Of a stretch of DNA of 27,381 nt, positions 13,401-21,158 are shown in pieces. Within the stretch, counting starts at the first letter, position 1; each line of letters begins with the position of its first letter. The notes beneath the pieces are model-generated. The model was not told the DNA's origin, did not search any database, and was given only the letters and a program-made list of their open reading frames with translations. The stretch is from positions 1 to 27,381 of the forward strand of contig JAUWHN010000011.1 in assembly GCA_030605865.1 (NCBI GenBank). The letters run 5' to 3'. This DNA comes from Candidatus Portnoyibacteriota bacterium. GTDB lineage: Bacteria; Patescibacteriota; Minisyncoccia; RBG-13-40-8-A; JAUWHN01. Both the position numbers and the translations under genes were made by a program.

Positions 13401-14441
13401 ATGACATTTAAAAGACTTCAGTCAGAAGTTTTAAAGAGGGTGGAGGAACTTCTAAATAATTTACCCAAGGAGCGCTTAAAGGATGTTATTGAGCGCAGAT
13501 TTGGTTTAAAAGACGGCAATCAAGAAACCCTTGAGGCCGTAGGGAAAGATTACGGCATAACCAGGGAACGGGTTCGCCAGATTGAATCCGATGCTTTAAG
13601 AATTTTAACCGAGCGTCAGAACTTGGCTGTTCTTAAGCCGATTTTTGAATATCTTGATAAGCTTTTCGAGGAACACAATCATTTAGTAGGAGAAGAGCGT
13701 CTTCTTAATTTAGTTACCGGCATTTCCGAATCTCATCCGGCTCGAGCAGCCGTGGTTATGATTTTGACTCTGGGAAAACCTTATCAAAGATTTGTGGAAT
13801 GTGATAAATTTTATCCTCATTGGATAACTAAAAGGCAAGCCAGAAAGCAAGCTGAAAGAGTTATTGATTATTTAGCAGGACATTTTAACCAGCAAAGCCA
13901 GGCCGTTCCTTCTGCCGAGGTATTAACTATTATTTCTTCAAAGCATTCGGATTTTTCCGAGAAATTTATTAAGAATGCCTTAGATATTTCTAAAAAAATT
14001 AGTAAAAATATTTTTGAAGAAGTAGGCTTAAGCCACTGGCCGGAGATTAATCCTAAAGGAGTTCGGGACAAGGCATATTTGGTTATGAAGAGAGAAGGCG
14101 AGCCTCGTCATTTTGTTGATATTACAGAGTTAATTAATAGAGCTAATTTTTCCGACCGCCAGGCTTTTCCCCAAACCGTTCATAATGAATTAATAAAGGA
14201 CGGACGATTTATTCTTGTTGGTCGGGGCACTTATGCTCTTAAAGAATGGGGTTATGAACCAGGAATAGTTAAGGAAGTAATTGCCAAAATTTTATCCGAA
14301 GCTGGTAAGCCTCTTAATCGAGATGAGATTGTTTCAACTGTTTTAGAGCAACGTCGAGTTAGGCCAAATACAGTCGTTATTAATCTCCAAAATAATCCGG
14401 AGTTTGAAAGACTCGAAGATGGAAGATACGTGTTAAAATAA
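13401..14441 (+). CDS. Sigma region 4-like protein with C-terminal HARE-HTH domain
   Basis: 346 residues from the ATG at 13401; a TTG at 13383 would add six residues (MGERKN), but the ATG is better placed behind a purine-rich GGGAGAGAG. The N-terminus is a sigma-70 region 4-type HTH: ERLKDVIERRFGLKDG, then TLEAVGKDYGITRERVRQIE. Regions 1-3 of a real sigma factor are absent. The C-terminal ~120 residues (KAYLVMKREGEPRHFVDITELI, FILVGRGTYALKEWGY, then a second GKPLNRDEIVSTVLEQ unit) look like HARE-HTH winged helices, as in the RNA polymerase delta subunit (RpoE). An RNA-polymerase-associated regulator is the best guess. It has its own promoter. Confidence 0.75.
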   Translation: MTFKRLQSEVLKRVEELLNNLPKERLKDVIERRFGLKDGNQETLEAVGKDYGITRERVRQIESDALRILTERQNLAVLKPIFEYLDKLFEEHNHLVGEERLLNLVTGISESHPARAAVVMILTLGKPYQRFVECDKFYPHWITKRQARKQAERVIDYLAGHFNQQSQAVPSAEVLTIISSKHSDFSEKFIKNALDISKKISKNIFEEVGLSHWPEINPKGVRDKAYLVMKREGEPRHFVDITELINRANFSDRQAFPQTVHNELIKDGRFILVGRGTYALKEWGYEPGIVKEVIAKILSEAGKPLNRDEIVSTVLEQRRVRPNTVVINLQNNPEFERLEDGRYVLK

Positions 14442-14444
14442 AAG

Positions 14445-14486
14445 ACCAAAAATAAAAAATAAAAAACACAAATGTAAAAACGTAAA
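14445..14486 (+). repeat. Degenerate heptamer array upstream of the 14486 gene
   Basis: ACCAAAA, ATAAAAA, ATAAAAA, ACACAAA, TGTAAAA, ACGTAAA: six 7-nt units filling the intergenic space, ending on the first base of the ATG. Confidence 0.6.
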
Positions 14487-15763
14487 TGGTTAGTGCTTTT
14501 AAAACAGCTTTAAATATAATTTTAGAGTACTGGTGGATTATTGCACCTGTTGCTCTTTTTTTTATTTTTAAAGAACTCTGGTTAGATTATGTGAGAACTA
14601 AATACATTGATTCTCTGAAGTGGACTATTCTGGAAATAAAGATTCCAAAGGAAGTCCAGAAAACTCCAAAAGCAATGGAACAAATATTTGCCGGATTTCT
14701 TGGGATTGATAAGACGCCTAATTTTGTGGAAAAATGGTTTAAGGGCCAACTTAACGGCTGGTTTAGTTTAGAGATTATTGGCAAAGGGGGAAAAATCCAT
14801 TTTTTAATCCGGACTTTGGAAAAATTTAGAAATTTAGTTGAGGCTCAAATTTATGCCCAATATCCTGATGCTGAAATTGCCGAAGTTGAAGATTATACAG
14901 CTGATCTTCCTTCAAAGATTCCCAGTAAGGATTATGATGCCTGGGGTACTGAAATTATCTTAGCCAAAGAAGATGCTTATCCAATTAGAACTTATCCTTA
15001 TTTTTTCGAAGAAGCTAAAGAAGAGGAAAGGGTTGATCCTTTGGCCTCTCTTTTTGAGATATTAAGCAATATAACCCCTGATGAACATATTTGGGTTCAG
15101 GTTTTGATTTCGCCAGCTGATGAAAAATGGAAAGAAAAAGGAGAAAAATTAGTAGAGAAACTTATTGGTAGAAAAGTATCGCGTACCAAGCAAGGAATAA
15201 TTCTTGAGGAAGTCCATGGCTGGCTTGATGCTGTAAGGGAAACTTTACACGATCTTTTCTTTGGTCCGGCCAAAGACGAGAAAGGCCGAATACAGGAAAA
15301 CAAGTTATTGGAAAGTTTGATGCTGTATTTGAGCCCGGGCCAGAGAGAGGTGGTTTCGGCAATTGAAAAAAATATTGCCAAATTAGGGTTTAACACTTTA
15401 ATAAGATTTGTTTATTGGAGCAGAGCAGATGTGTTTACCAAGACTAACAGCTCAGCGGTTATTGGCGCTTTTAAGCAGTTTAATACCTTGAATTTAAATG
15501 GTTTTAAACCCAATAATAAAACTAAAACCTATATTGATTATTTTTTCAAAAAAAGAAGGGAATTTTATCGGAAAGTGAAAATTCTTAATAATTATAAAAA
15601 GAGATATTTTCCTCACCGGCGTTTTTTCAGCAGAGGATTTGTTTTGAATATAGAAGAATTAGCCAGTATTTATCATGTTCCCGGAAAGATTGTTGAGGCT
15701 CCGACAATGCCGAGAATAGAGGCCAAGAAAGGCGGTCCGCCTCCCGGTCTACCGACCGAATAA
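14486..15763 (+). CDS. Membrane-anchored partner of the VirD4-like ATPase
   Basis: A 425-residue protein. One hydrophobic segment near the N-terminus (YWWIIAPVALFFIFKELWL, about 15-33), then a soluble domain starting WTILEIKIPKEVQKTPKAMEQIFAGF and ending with AQIYAQYPDAEIAEVEDY, which resembles the domain found next to DUF87/TraG-type ATPases. A basic region (KKRREFYRKVKILNNYKKRYFPHRR) and IEELASIYHVPGK follow, and the tail is Gly/Pro-rich (GGPPPGLPTE), encoded by small GC palindromes. Two nt separate it from the ATPase gene, so both act together, probably as a DNA or protein translocation or pilus-related module at the membrane. Family assignment is tentative. Confidence 0.65.
   Translation: MVSAFKTALNIILEYWWIIAPVALFFIFKELWLDYVRTKYIDSLKWTILEIKIPKEVQKTPKAMEQIFAGFLGIDKTPNFVEKWFKGQLNGWFSLEIIGKGGKIHFLIRTLEKFRNLVEAQIYAQYPDAEIAEVEDYTADLPSKIPSKDYDAWGTEIILAKEDAYPIRTYPYFFEEAKEEERVDPLASLFEILSNITPDEHIWVQVLISPADEKWKEKGEKLVEKLIGRKVSRTKQGIILEEVHGWLDAVRETLHDLFFGPAKDEKGRIQENKLLESLMLYLSPGQREVVSAIEKNIAKLGFNTLIRFVYWSRADVFTKTNSSAVIGAFKQFNTLNLNGFKPNNKTKTYIDYFFKKRREFYRKVKILNNYKKRYFPHRRFFSRGFVLNIEELASIYHVPGKIVEAPTMPRIEAKKGGPPPGLPTE
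15730..15754 (+). repeat. GC-rich palindromes at the end of the 14486 gene
   Basis: AGGCGG t CCGCCT (15730-15742) and CGGT ct ACCG (15745-15754). The first closely matches AGGCGG gt CCGCCT in ssb (25298-25311). Confidence 0.65.
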
Positions 15764-15765
15764 AT

Positions 15766-17352
15766 ATGAATGAAGAAATAACAACTTTTGCCGAAACCAA
15801 CTTCCGCAATAAGCGGACTAAGTTTGGCATTAAAATCGACGATCGTCGGCGTCATTGTTACATAGTTGGAAAAACCGGTATGGGTAAGACCGTAATGTTG
15901 GAGAATATGGCCATTCAGGATATTCAGTGTGGAAACGGAGTGGCCGTAGTTGACCCTCATGGAGAGTTTGCCGAGCGGATGCTGGACTTTGTTCCCAAGG
16001 ACCGGATTAATGATGTTATTTATTTTAATCCGGCAGACCAAAAAAATCCCATTGCCTTTAATGCTATTGAGCAAGTTGCTCCCGAGCACAGGCATTTAAT
16101 TGCCTCTGGTTTAATGGGGGTTTTTAAGAAAATCTGGCCAGATGTTTGGAGCGCCCGGATGGAATATATTTTACATAATTCAATTTTAGCTCTACTGGAA
16201 TATCCCGGCTCGACCCTTTTGGGTATTAACAGGATTTTAGCTGATAAGGATTATCGAAATAAAGTTATTGAAAAAATAACCGATCCTACCATAAAGTCTT
16301 TTTGGACTAATGAATTTGCCAAATATCCGGATAGATTTCGCGAGGAGGCCGTAGCTCCTATTCAAAATAAAGTTGGCCAGTTTATTTCTGCTCCTTTAAT
16401 TAGAAATATTATCGGCCAGACTACTACTGCCTTTAATATTAGAGAGATTATGGATGAGAGAAAGATTTTAATTGTTAATCTTTCCAAAGGAAAAATAGGC
16501 GAAGATGCTAGTCATCTTTTAGGTGCCTTAATTGTTACCAAGCTTCAATTAGCTGCTATGAGCCGGGTTGATATACCCAAAGAAGAAAGAAATGATTTTT
16601 ATCTTTATGTTGATGAGTTTCAAAATTTTGCTACTGAAGCTTTTGCCAACATTTTATCCGAGGCAAGAAAATACCATCTTTGTTTAATTTTGGCTCATCA
16701 ATACATTGCTCAGCTGGTATCACTGGAAAATACCAAAGTTAGAGATGCTATTTTTGGAAATGTCGGAACTATTCTGACTTTCCGAATAGGGGCAGCTGAT
16801 GCCGAGTTTTTAGAGAAAGAATTTTTACCGGAATTTAATGCTGATGATCTGGTTAATTTAAAAAAGTACAGTATTTATTTGAAGCTAATGATTGACGGTG
16901 TTGCTTCGCGGGCTTTTAGCGCTTCTACCTTAGCTCCTTTTCTCAAGCCAACCAAGACTCACAAAGAGAAAATTATAAAGCTTTCCCGAGAACGCTATGG
17001 AACCGAAAGAAAGAAGATTGAGGAAAAAATTGCTAAATGGAGCGAAGCAGTGATAACAGCAGCCACAGCAAAAGATAAGCCCTATGAAGCAGTTTGTTCT
17101 ACTTGCAACAAAAAAATCAGGGTTTCTTTCAAGCCCGATGGAGTAAGACCGGTTTATTGTCCGACTTGTTTAGAAAAAGCGAGAGCAGAGGGGGCCAGGG
17201 AAAAACCTCCTGCCCCTGAAAGCCCGCCTGCTCCTGAAAGAAAACCAGCCCAAGGCCGGTCGGCCCCGGGCCGAAAGAGAAAGGAAGTAGACATCAAGGG
17301 TTTGCGAAGCGTTTTAGCAGAATCATTAGAAGATACAAAAAAAGAAAAATAG
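15766..17352 (+). CDS. VirD4/TraD-like type IV coupling ATPase with zinc ribbon
   Basis: 528 residues. Walker A is G35-K-T-G-M-G-K-T42, followed by VAVVDPHGEFAERML. Walker B is YLYVDEFQNF with D283-E284, then ILSEARKYHLCLILAHQYIAQL, the TraG/VirD4 sensor-type motif. There are no membrane helices, which must come from the gene before it. A C-terminal zinc ribbon (C444, C447, C465, C468) and a Pro-Ala-rich, basic tail follow. This is a conjugation-type coupling protein or related pilus/DNA-uptake ATPase; no relaxase or VirB genes are nearby, so DNA transfer as such is not shown. Confidence 0.8.
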   Translation: MNEEITTFAETNFRNKRTKFGIKIDDRRRHCYIVGKTGMGKTVMLENMAIQDIQCGNGVAVVDPHGEFAERMLDFVPKDRINDVIYFNPADQKNPIAFNAIEQVAPEHRHLIASGLMGVFKKIWPDVWSARMEYILHNSILALLEYPGSTLLGINRILADKDYRNKVIEKITDPTIKSFWTNEFAKYPDRFREEAVAPIQNKVGQFISAPLIRNIIGQTTTAFNIREIMDERKILIVNLSKGKIGEDASHLLGALIVTKLQLAAMSRVDIPKEERNDFYLYVDEFQNFATEAFANILSEARKYHLCLILAHQYIAQLVSLENTKVRDAIFGNVGTILTFRIGAADAEFLEKEFLPEFNADDLVNLKKYSIYLKLMIDGVASRAFSASTLAPFLKPTKTHKEKIIKLSRERYGTERKKIEEKIAKWSEAVITAATAKDKPYEAVCSTCNKKIRVSFKPDGVRPVYCPTCLEKARAEGAREKPPAPESPPAPERKPAQGRSAPGRKRKEVDIKGLRSVLAESLEDTKKEK

Positions 17353-17370
17353 AATTAAGATAAAAACATC

Positions 17371-18690
17371 ATGGGTAATATCGAAAAACTTAAAAAAATT
17401 CGGCTTCAGAAATTGAAAAACTTGCAAAAAGCCGGGATTAATCCGTATCCGGCTCAGGTTTTGCGTAGTCATACGAATAAAGAGGCGCTGGATAATTTTA
17501 GTAAATTAAGCCGAACTAAGAAAAAGATTGTTTTAGTCGGTCGGATTCGGTCATTAAGGGAGCATGGTGGTTCTACTTTTTGTCATATCCAGGACGCTGC
17601 TGCCCAAATCCAGATTTATTTAAAAAAAGACAAAGTTGGTAAAAAAGAATATCAGTTATTTTTAGATAACATTGATATTGGTGACTTTATTGAAATTACT
17701 GGAGTTTTGTTTAAAACAAAAAAAGGCGAGAAAACCCTTGAGGTTGCAAAATGGCGAATCTTGGTCAAAACTCTTTTGCCTCTGCCCGAGGAATGGTTTG
17801 GTTTAAAGGATGTTGAAGAAAGATTTAGAAAAAGATATTTGGATTTAATTTTAAATAAAGAAATTAAAGAAAAATTTGTTAAACGCTCGGAAATTATTAA
17901 GAAAATCAGAAATTTTTTAGATGATAATGGCTTTCTGGAAGTAGAAACGCCGGAATTGCAAAGCCTGGCTGGCGGCGCTAAAGCCCGGCCGTTTAAAACC
18001 CACCTTAATGCCTTGAATATGGATTTGTATCTACGGATTGCGCAGGAGCTTTATTTGAAACGTCTTCTAATTGGCGGTTTTGAAAAAGTTTATGAAATGG
18101 GCCGCAGCTTTAGAAACGAAGGAATGGACAGGGAACACAATCCTGAATTTACAATGCTGGAATTCTATGCTGCTTATTGGGATTATGAGGACATGATGAA
18201 GTTTACAGAGAAATTACTGGCTTCACTTGATAAAAAAATATTCAAGCCGTCATTTAAGCGAATAGAATACAGTAAAATTGTTAAAAAAGACGAAAAAGAG
18301 GCGTTTGCTAAAATTAAAGAACCAACTTTTGTTATTAATCATCCAATTGAAATTTCGCCTTTATCGAAAAAACTTGACCCCGCTGAGAAGGGGAAGCATC
18401 AGCGAGTGGCGCGTTTTCAATTAATTGTTAATGGATTTGAGATTGCCAATGGATTTTCAGAAATAAATGACCCGATTGATCAGATGGAAAGGTTTAAAGC
18501 CCAAGAAAAACAGCGCAAAAAAGGTGACAAAGAAGCCCATCAATTTGATAAAGACTTTATTGAGGCGCTGGAATACGGCATGCCGCTGGCAGCCGGAATT
18601 GGGATTGGGATTGATAGGTTGGTGGTGTTATTAACCGGCTCTAAAACTTTGCGGGAGGTTATTTTGTTTCCAACGATGCGTCCTAAGTAA
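17371..18690 (+). CDS. lysS: Lysyl-tRNA synthetase, class II, shortened
   Basis: 439 residues; charges tRNA-Lys. N-terminal OB-fold anticodon domain (KIVLVGRIRSLREHGGSTFCHIQD, near 50-75), then motif 1 region VETPELQSLAGGAKARPF, motif 2 MGRSFRNEGMDREHNPEFTMLEFY, and motif 3 GIGIGIDRLVVLLTG-KTLREVILFPTMRP at the C-terminus. About 55 residues present in E. coli LysRS between motif 2 and PTFI-EYPAEVSPL are missing here: the chain goes from FKRIEYSKIVKKDEKE almost directly to PTFVINHPIEISPL. No SD; 18 nt after the ATPase gene. Confidence 0.95.
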   Translation: MGNIEKLKKIRLQKLKNLQKAGINPYPAQVLRSHTNKEALDNFSKLSRTKKKIVLVGRIRSLREHGGSTFCHIQDAAAQIQIYLKKDKVGKKEYQLFLDNIDIGDFIEITGVLFKTKKGEKTLEVAKWRILVKTLLPLPEEWFGLKDVEERFRKRYLDLILNKEIKEKFVKRSEIIKKIRNFLDDNGFLEVETPELQSLAGGAKARPFKTHLNALNMDLYLRIAQELYLKRLLIGGFEKVYEMGRSFRNEGMDREHNPEFTMLEFYAAYWDYEDMMKFTEKLLASLDKKIFKPSFKRIEYSKIVKKDEKEAFAKIKEPTFVINHPIEISPLSKKLDPAEKGKHQRVARFQLIVNGFEIANGFSEINDPIDQMERFKAQEKQRKKGDKEAHQFDKDFIEALEYGMPLAAGIGIGIDRLVVLLTGSKTLREVILFPTMRPK

Positions 18691-18691
18691 T

Positions 18692-19273
18692 ATGAGCAGA
18701 GAAAAGGCCTTACAATTAGTCCAAGAGAAAATTAAGAATGAGAATTTAGTAAAGCATTGTTTGGCCGTCGAGGCTTGTATGCGGGCTTTGGCTAAGCATT
18801 TTGGAGAATCTGAAGAGCAATGGGCTTTGACTGGGTTGCTACATGATATTGATTATGAAGAGACAAAAGATAATCCAGAAAAACATTCTTTGGTTGGAGC
18901 AGAAATGTTGGAAGAAATGAGATTAGATAAAGAAATTGTTGAAGCAGTGAAGAGCCATAATGAAATGCATGGCATTGCTCCGGAAACCAAAATGGCAAAA
19001 GCCCTTTTTTCTGTTGATCCTTTAACTGGATTGATTGTTGCTGCAACTTTGGTTTTACCAAGCAAAAAAATAGCCGAATTAACTATTGATAATGTTCTAA
19101 ACCGTTTTAAAGAAAAAGGATTTGCCCGTGGCGCGAATCGGGAGATTATTAGTAAATGTTCGGATATTGGTTTTCCGCCTACGGCTGATCAGTCGCAGGC
19201 TGAAACTTTAGAGGAATTTGTTGGCATTTGTTTGAAGGCAATGCAGAGGATAAGTGGGGAATTAGGGTTATGA
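18692..19273 (+). CDS. HD-domain phosphohydrolase
   Basis: 193 residues with the full HD metal set: H22 in VKHCLAVE, H51-D52 in LLHDIDYEE, H65 in EKHSLVGAE, H89 in VKSHNEMHG and D109 in SVDPLTGL. This is the HDIG-type domain of small metal-dependent hydrolases acting on nucleotides or cyclic nucleotides. The substrate cannot be told from sequence. It starts 1 nt after the lysS stop and its own stop overlaps rdgB in an ATGA, which suggests a link to nucleotide housekeeping. Confidence 0.85.
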   Translation: MSREKALQLVQEKIKNENLVKHCLAVEACMRALAKHFGESEEQWALTGLLHDIDYEETKDNPEKHSLVGAEMLEEMRLDKEIVEAVKSHNEMHGIAPETKMAKALFSVDPLTGLIVAATLVLPSKKIAELTIDNVLNRFKEKGFARGANREIISKCSDIGFPPTADQSQAETLEEFVGICLKAMQRISGELGL

Positions 19274-19857
19274 AAAAAATTTTAATTGCCACTCATAGTA
19301 AAGGGAAGTTTCCAGAAATTAAGAAAATTTTGAAGGGACTTCCTTTTAAAATTGTAAATCTCGATAATGTAGGGATTAATTTTGAGGTGGAGGAAACTGG
19401 TAAAACTTTTAAAGCCAACGCTGTCTTAAAAGCCCGGACTTATGGCAAGCTAACCGGGTTTTTAACTTTGGCTGAGGATGCTGGACTAGAGGTTGATGCT
19501 TTAAATGGTGCACCAGGAGTTTATTCGGCTAGGTATTGTCCAGGAAGTGACGAGGATAGATACAGATTGCTACTAAGAAATTTAAAAGGCATTCCAGCTA
19601 AGGAACGAATAGCCAGGTTTAAAGCGGTGGTAGCAATTTTTGATCCCAAGAGCAAGAAAGTCAGAACCTGTCAAGGAGTTTTAGAAGGAAGGATTACTTT
19701 TGAACCAAAAGGTGAACATGGTTTTGGTTACGATCCAGTGTTTTATGTCCCCCAATTAAGAAAAAGAACTGCCGGACTAACCATTGAAGAGAAAAACAAA
19801 ATCAGCCATCGCGGTAAAGCGTGGCGAAAAACGAGGAAAATTTTGGAATTATTTTAA
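19270..19857 (+). CDS. rdgB: XTP/dITP pyrophosphatase RdgB/HAM1
   Basis: 195 residues; removes non-canonical purine triphosphates (dITP, XTP) from the pool. Motifs: KILIATHSKGKFPEIKKIL at the start, FKANAVLKARTYGKLTGFLTLAEDAGLEVDAL (substrate/metal Asp), APGVYSARY, GEHGFGYDPVFYVP and KNKISHRGKA. The ATG at 19270 is chosen over an upstream in-frame codon at 19228 because the family starts at this motif and because it makes a 4-nt ATGA overlap with the HD gene. Confidence 0.95.
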   Translation: MKKILIATHSKGKFPEIKKILKGLPFKIVNLDNVGINFEVEETGKTFKANAVLKARTYGKLTGFLTLAEDAGLEVDALNGAPGVYSARYCPGSDEDRYRLLLRNLKGIPAKERIARFKAVVAIFDPKSKKVRTCQGVLEGRITFEPKGEHGFGYDPVFYVPQLRKRTAGLTIEEKNKISHRGKAWRKTRKILELF

Positions 19858-19871
19858 TAAAATGATAAAAT
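19843..19871 (+). promoter_or_regulatory. serS promoter, near-leaderless
   Basis: TTGGAA (19843-19848), 17-nt spacer, TGA-TAAAAT (19866-19871), with the serS ATG at 19880. It has the same TGATAAAAT core as the metalloprotease promoter at 3798-3806. Confidence 0.5.
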
Positions 19872-19879
19872 AATAGTAT

Positions 19880-21091
19880 ATGTTAGACATTAAATTTATT
19901 CGTGAAAATTTGGATGAGGTTAAAAAAGGCGTTAAAAATAAAGGCGTTAATGTTGATGTTAATAAAATTGTGAAATTGGATAAGGATAGGCGGAAGTTGA
20001 TCCAGGAAGTTGAGGGATTGAAAGCAAAAAAGAATAAGTTGGGAGTTAAAGATAAAAAAATAGGGAAAGAGATCAAGGATAAAATTAAGAAGATAGAACC
20101 AAAACTACAAAAGACAGAAAAGGAATTTAATGAGTTGATGTTTCAGGTTCCCAATCTGCCCCTGGATGATGTATGGGTTGGTAAGGATGAGAAGGATAAT
20201 AAGGTTATAAAGAAGGTTGGTCAGCCGAAAAAAGGAGGAAAAGATTATTTAAAAATAGCAGAAAAACTGGATATTATTGATACAAGACGAGCAGCTAAAG
20301 TTTCCGGCACCCGCTTTGGTTATTTAAAAGGCGGAGCTGTTCTTTTGGAGCTTGGATTAATTCAATTAGCGTTTAATGTTTTGACAAAAGAAGGGTTTAT
20401 TCCAGTGATACCGCCGGTAATGATAAAATCCGAGATGGCAAAAGGAATGGGTTATTTGGAGCAATTAGGAAAAGAAGAGGCCTATTACCTTCCCAAAGAT
20501 GATTTATACTTAGTCGGAACTTCAGAGCAATCCATAGGCACAATGCATGCTAATGAAATTTTTAATGAAAAAGACTTACCTAAGAGATATCTAAGCTTTT
20601 CAACTTGTTTTAGGCGGGAAGCAGGTTCCTACGGAAAAGACACTAAGGGAATTCTAAGGGTTCATCAGTTTGATAAAATTGAGATGTTTAGTTTTTGTAA
20701 GCCCGAGGATTCAATTAAAGAACATAAATTTTTCTTGTTTTTGGAAGAAAAACTAATGAAACTTCTTGAAATTCCTTATCGAATTATTCAAGTATGTACA
20801 GGCGACTTATCTGTTCCTTCGGCTAGCACTTACGACCTTGAAGCCTGGATGCCGGGGCAGAATCAATATCGCGAAACTCATTCAACATCAAATTGCACGG
20901 ATTTTCAAGCCCGGCGATTGAATATTCGTTATCGTTCTAAGGGTGGATTAAAGTTTGTCCATATGATCAATGGAACCGCTTTTTCTCAGCGGCCAATTAT
21001 TGCCATTATTGAAAATTATCAACAGAAAGACGGAAGCGTAGAAGTGCCCGAAGTTTTGCAGAAATATATAGGAATTAAAGTGATAAAATAA
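19880..21091 (+). CDS. serS: Seryl-tRNA synthetase
   Basis: 403 residues, slightly short for the family (about 425). The N-terminal long coiled-coil arm (about 25-100, extremely Lys-rich) binds tRNA-Ser's long variable arm. The class II core has TSEQSIGTMHANEIF, motif 2 CFRREAGSYGKDTKGILRVHQFDKIEMF-like, the serine-site TSNCTDFQARRLNIRY and motif 3 NGTAFSQRPIIAIIENYQ. No SD; preceded by a leaderless-type promoter. It also charges tRNA-Sec where one exists; none is seen here. Confidence 0.96.
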   Translation: MLDIKFIRENLDEVKKGVKNKGVNVDVNKIVKLDKDRRKLIQEVEGLKAKKNKLGVKDKKIGKEIKDKIKKIEPKLQKTEKEFNELMFQVPNLPLDDVWVGKDEKDNKVIKKVGQPKKGGKDYLKIAEKLDIIDTRRAAKVSGTRFGYLKGGAVLLELGLIQLAFNVLTKEGFIPVIPPVMIKSEMAKGMGYLEQLGKEEAYYLPKDDLYLVGTSEQSIGTMHANEIFNEKDLPKRYLSFSTCFRREAGSYGKDTKGILRVHQFDKIEMFSFCKPEDSIKEHKFFLFLEEKLMKLLEIPYRIIQVCTGDLSVPSASTYDLEAWMPGQNQYRETHSTSNCTDFQARRLNIRYRSKGGLKFVHMINGTAFSQRPIIAIIENYQQKDGSVEVPEVLQKYIGIKVIK

Positions 21092-21108
21092 ACTAAAATT
21101 TTTAATAG

Positions 21109-21142
21109 ATATTAAGTATTGCTTTTTCGCAATACTGAATAT
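21109..21142 (+). promoter_or_regulatory. Hairpin between serS and alr
   Basis: AGTATTGC/GCAATACT (8 bp) around loop TTTTTC, extended past one mismatch by ATATT/AATAT to 13 pairs. No downstream T-run, so either a weak terminator or an RNA 3'-end structure, 16 nt before alr. Confidence 0.5.
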
Positions 21143-21158
21143 TTGGTTATAGAAATCA

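Noticed and set aside
14445..14486. CRISPR-like array
   Set aside because: Units are 7 nt with no spacers and no cas genes are present; it is a simple degenerate tandem repeat.
15673..16095. 140-residue ORF on the minus strand
   Set aside because: It spans the junction of two well-supported plus-strand genes, has no recognisable domain and is a frame shadow.
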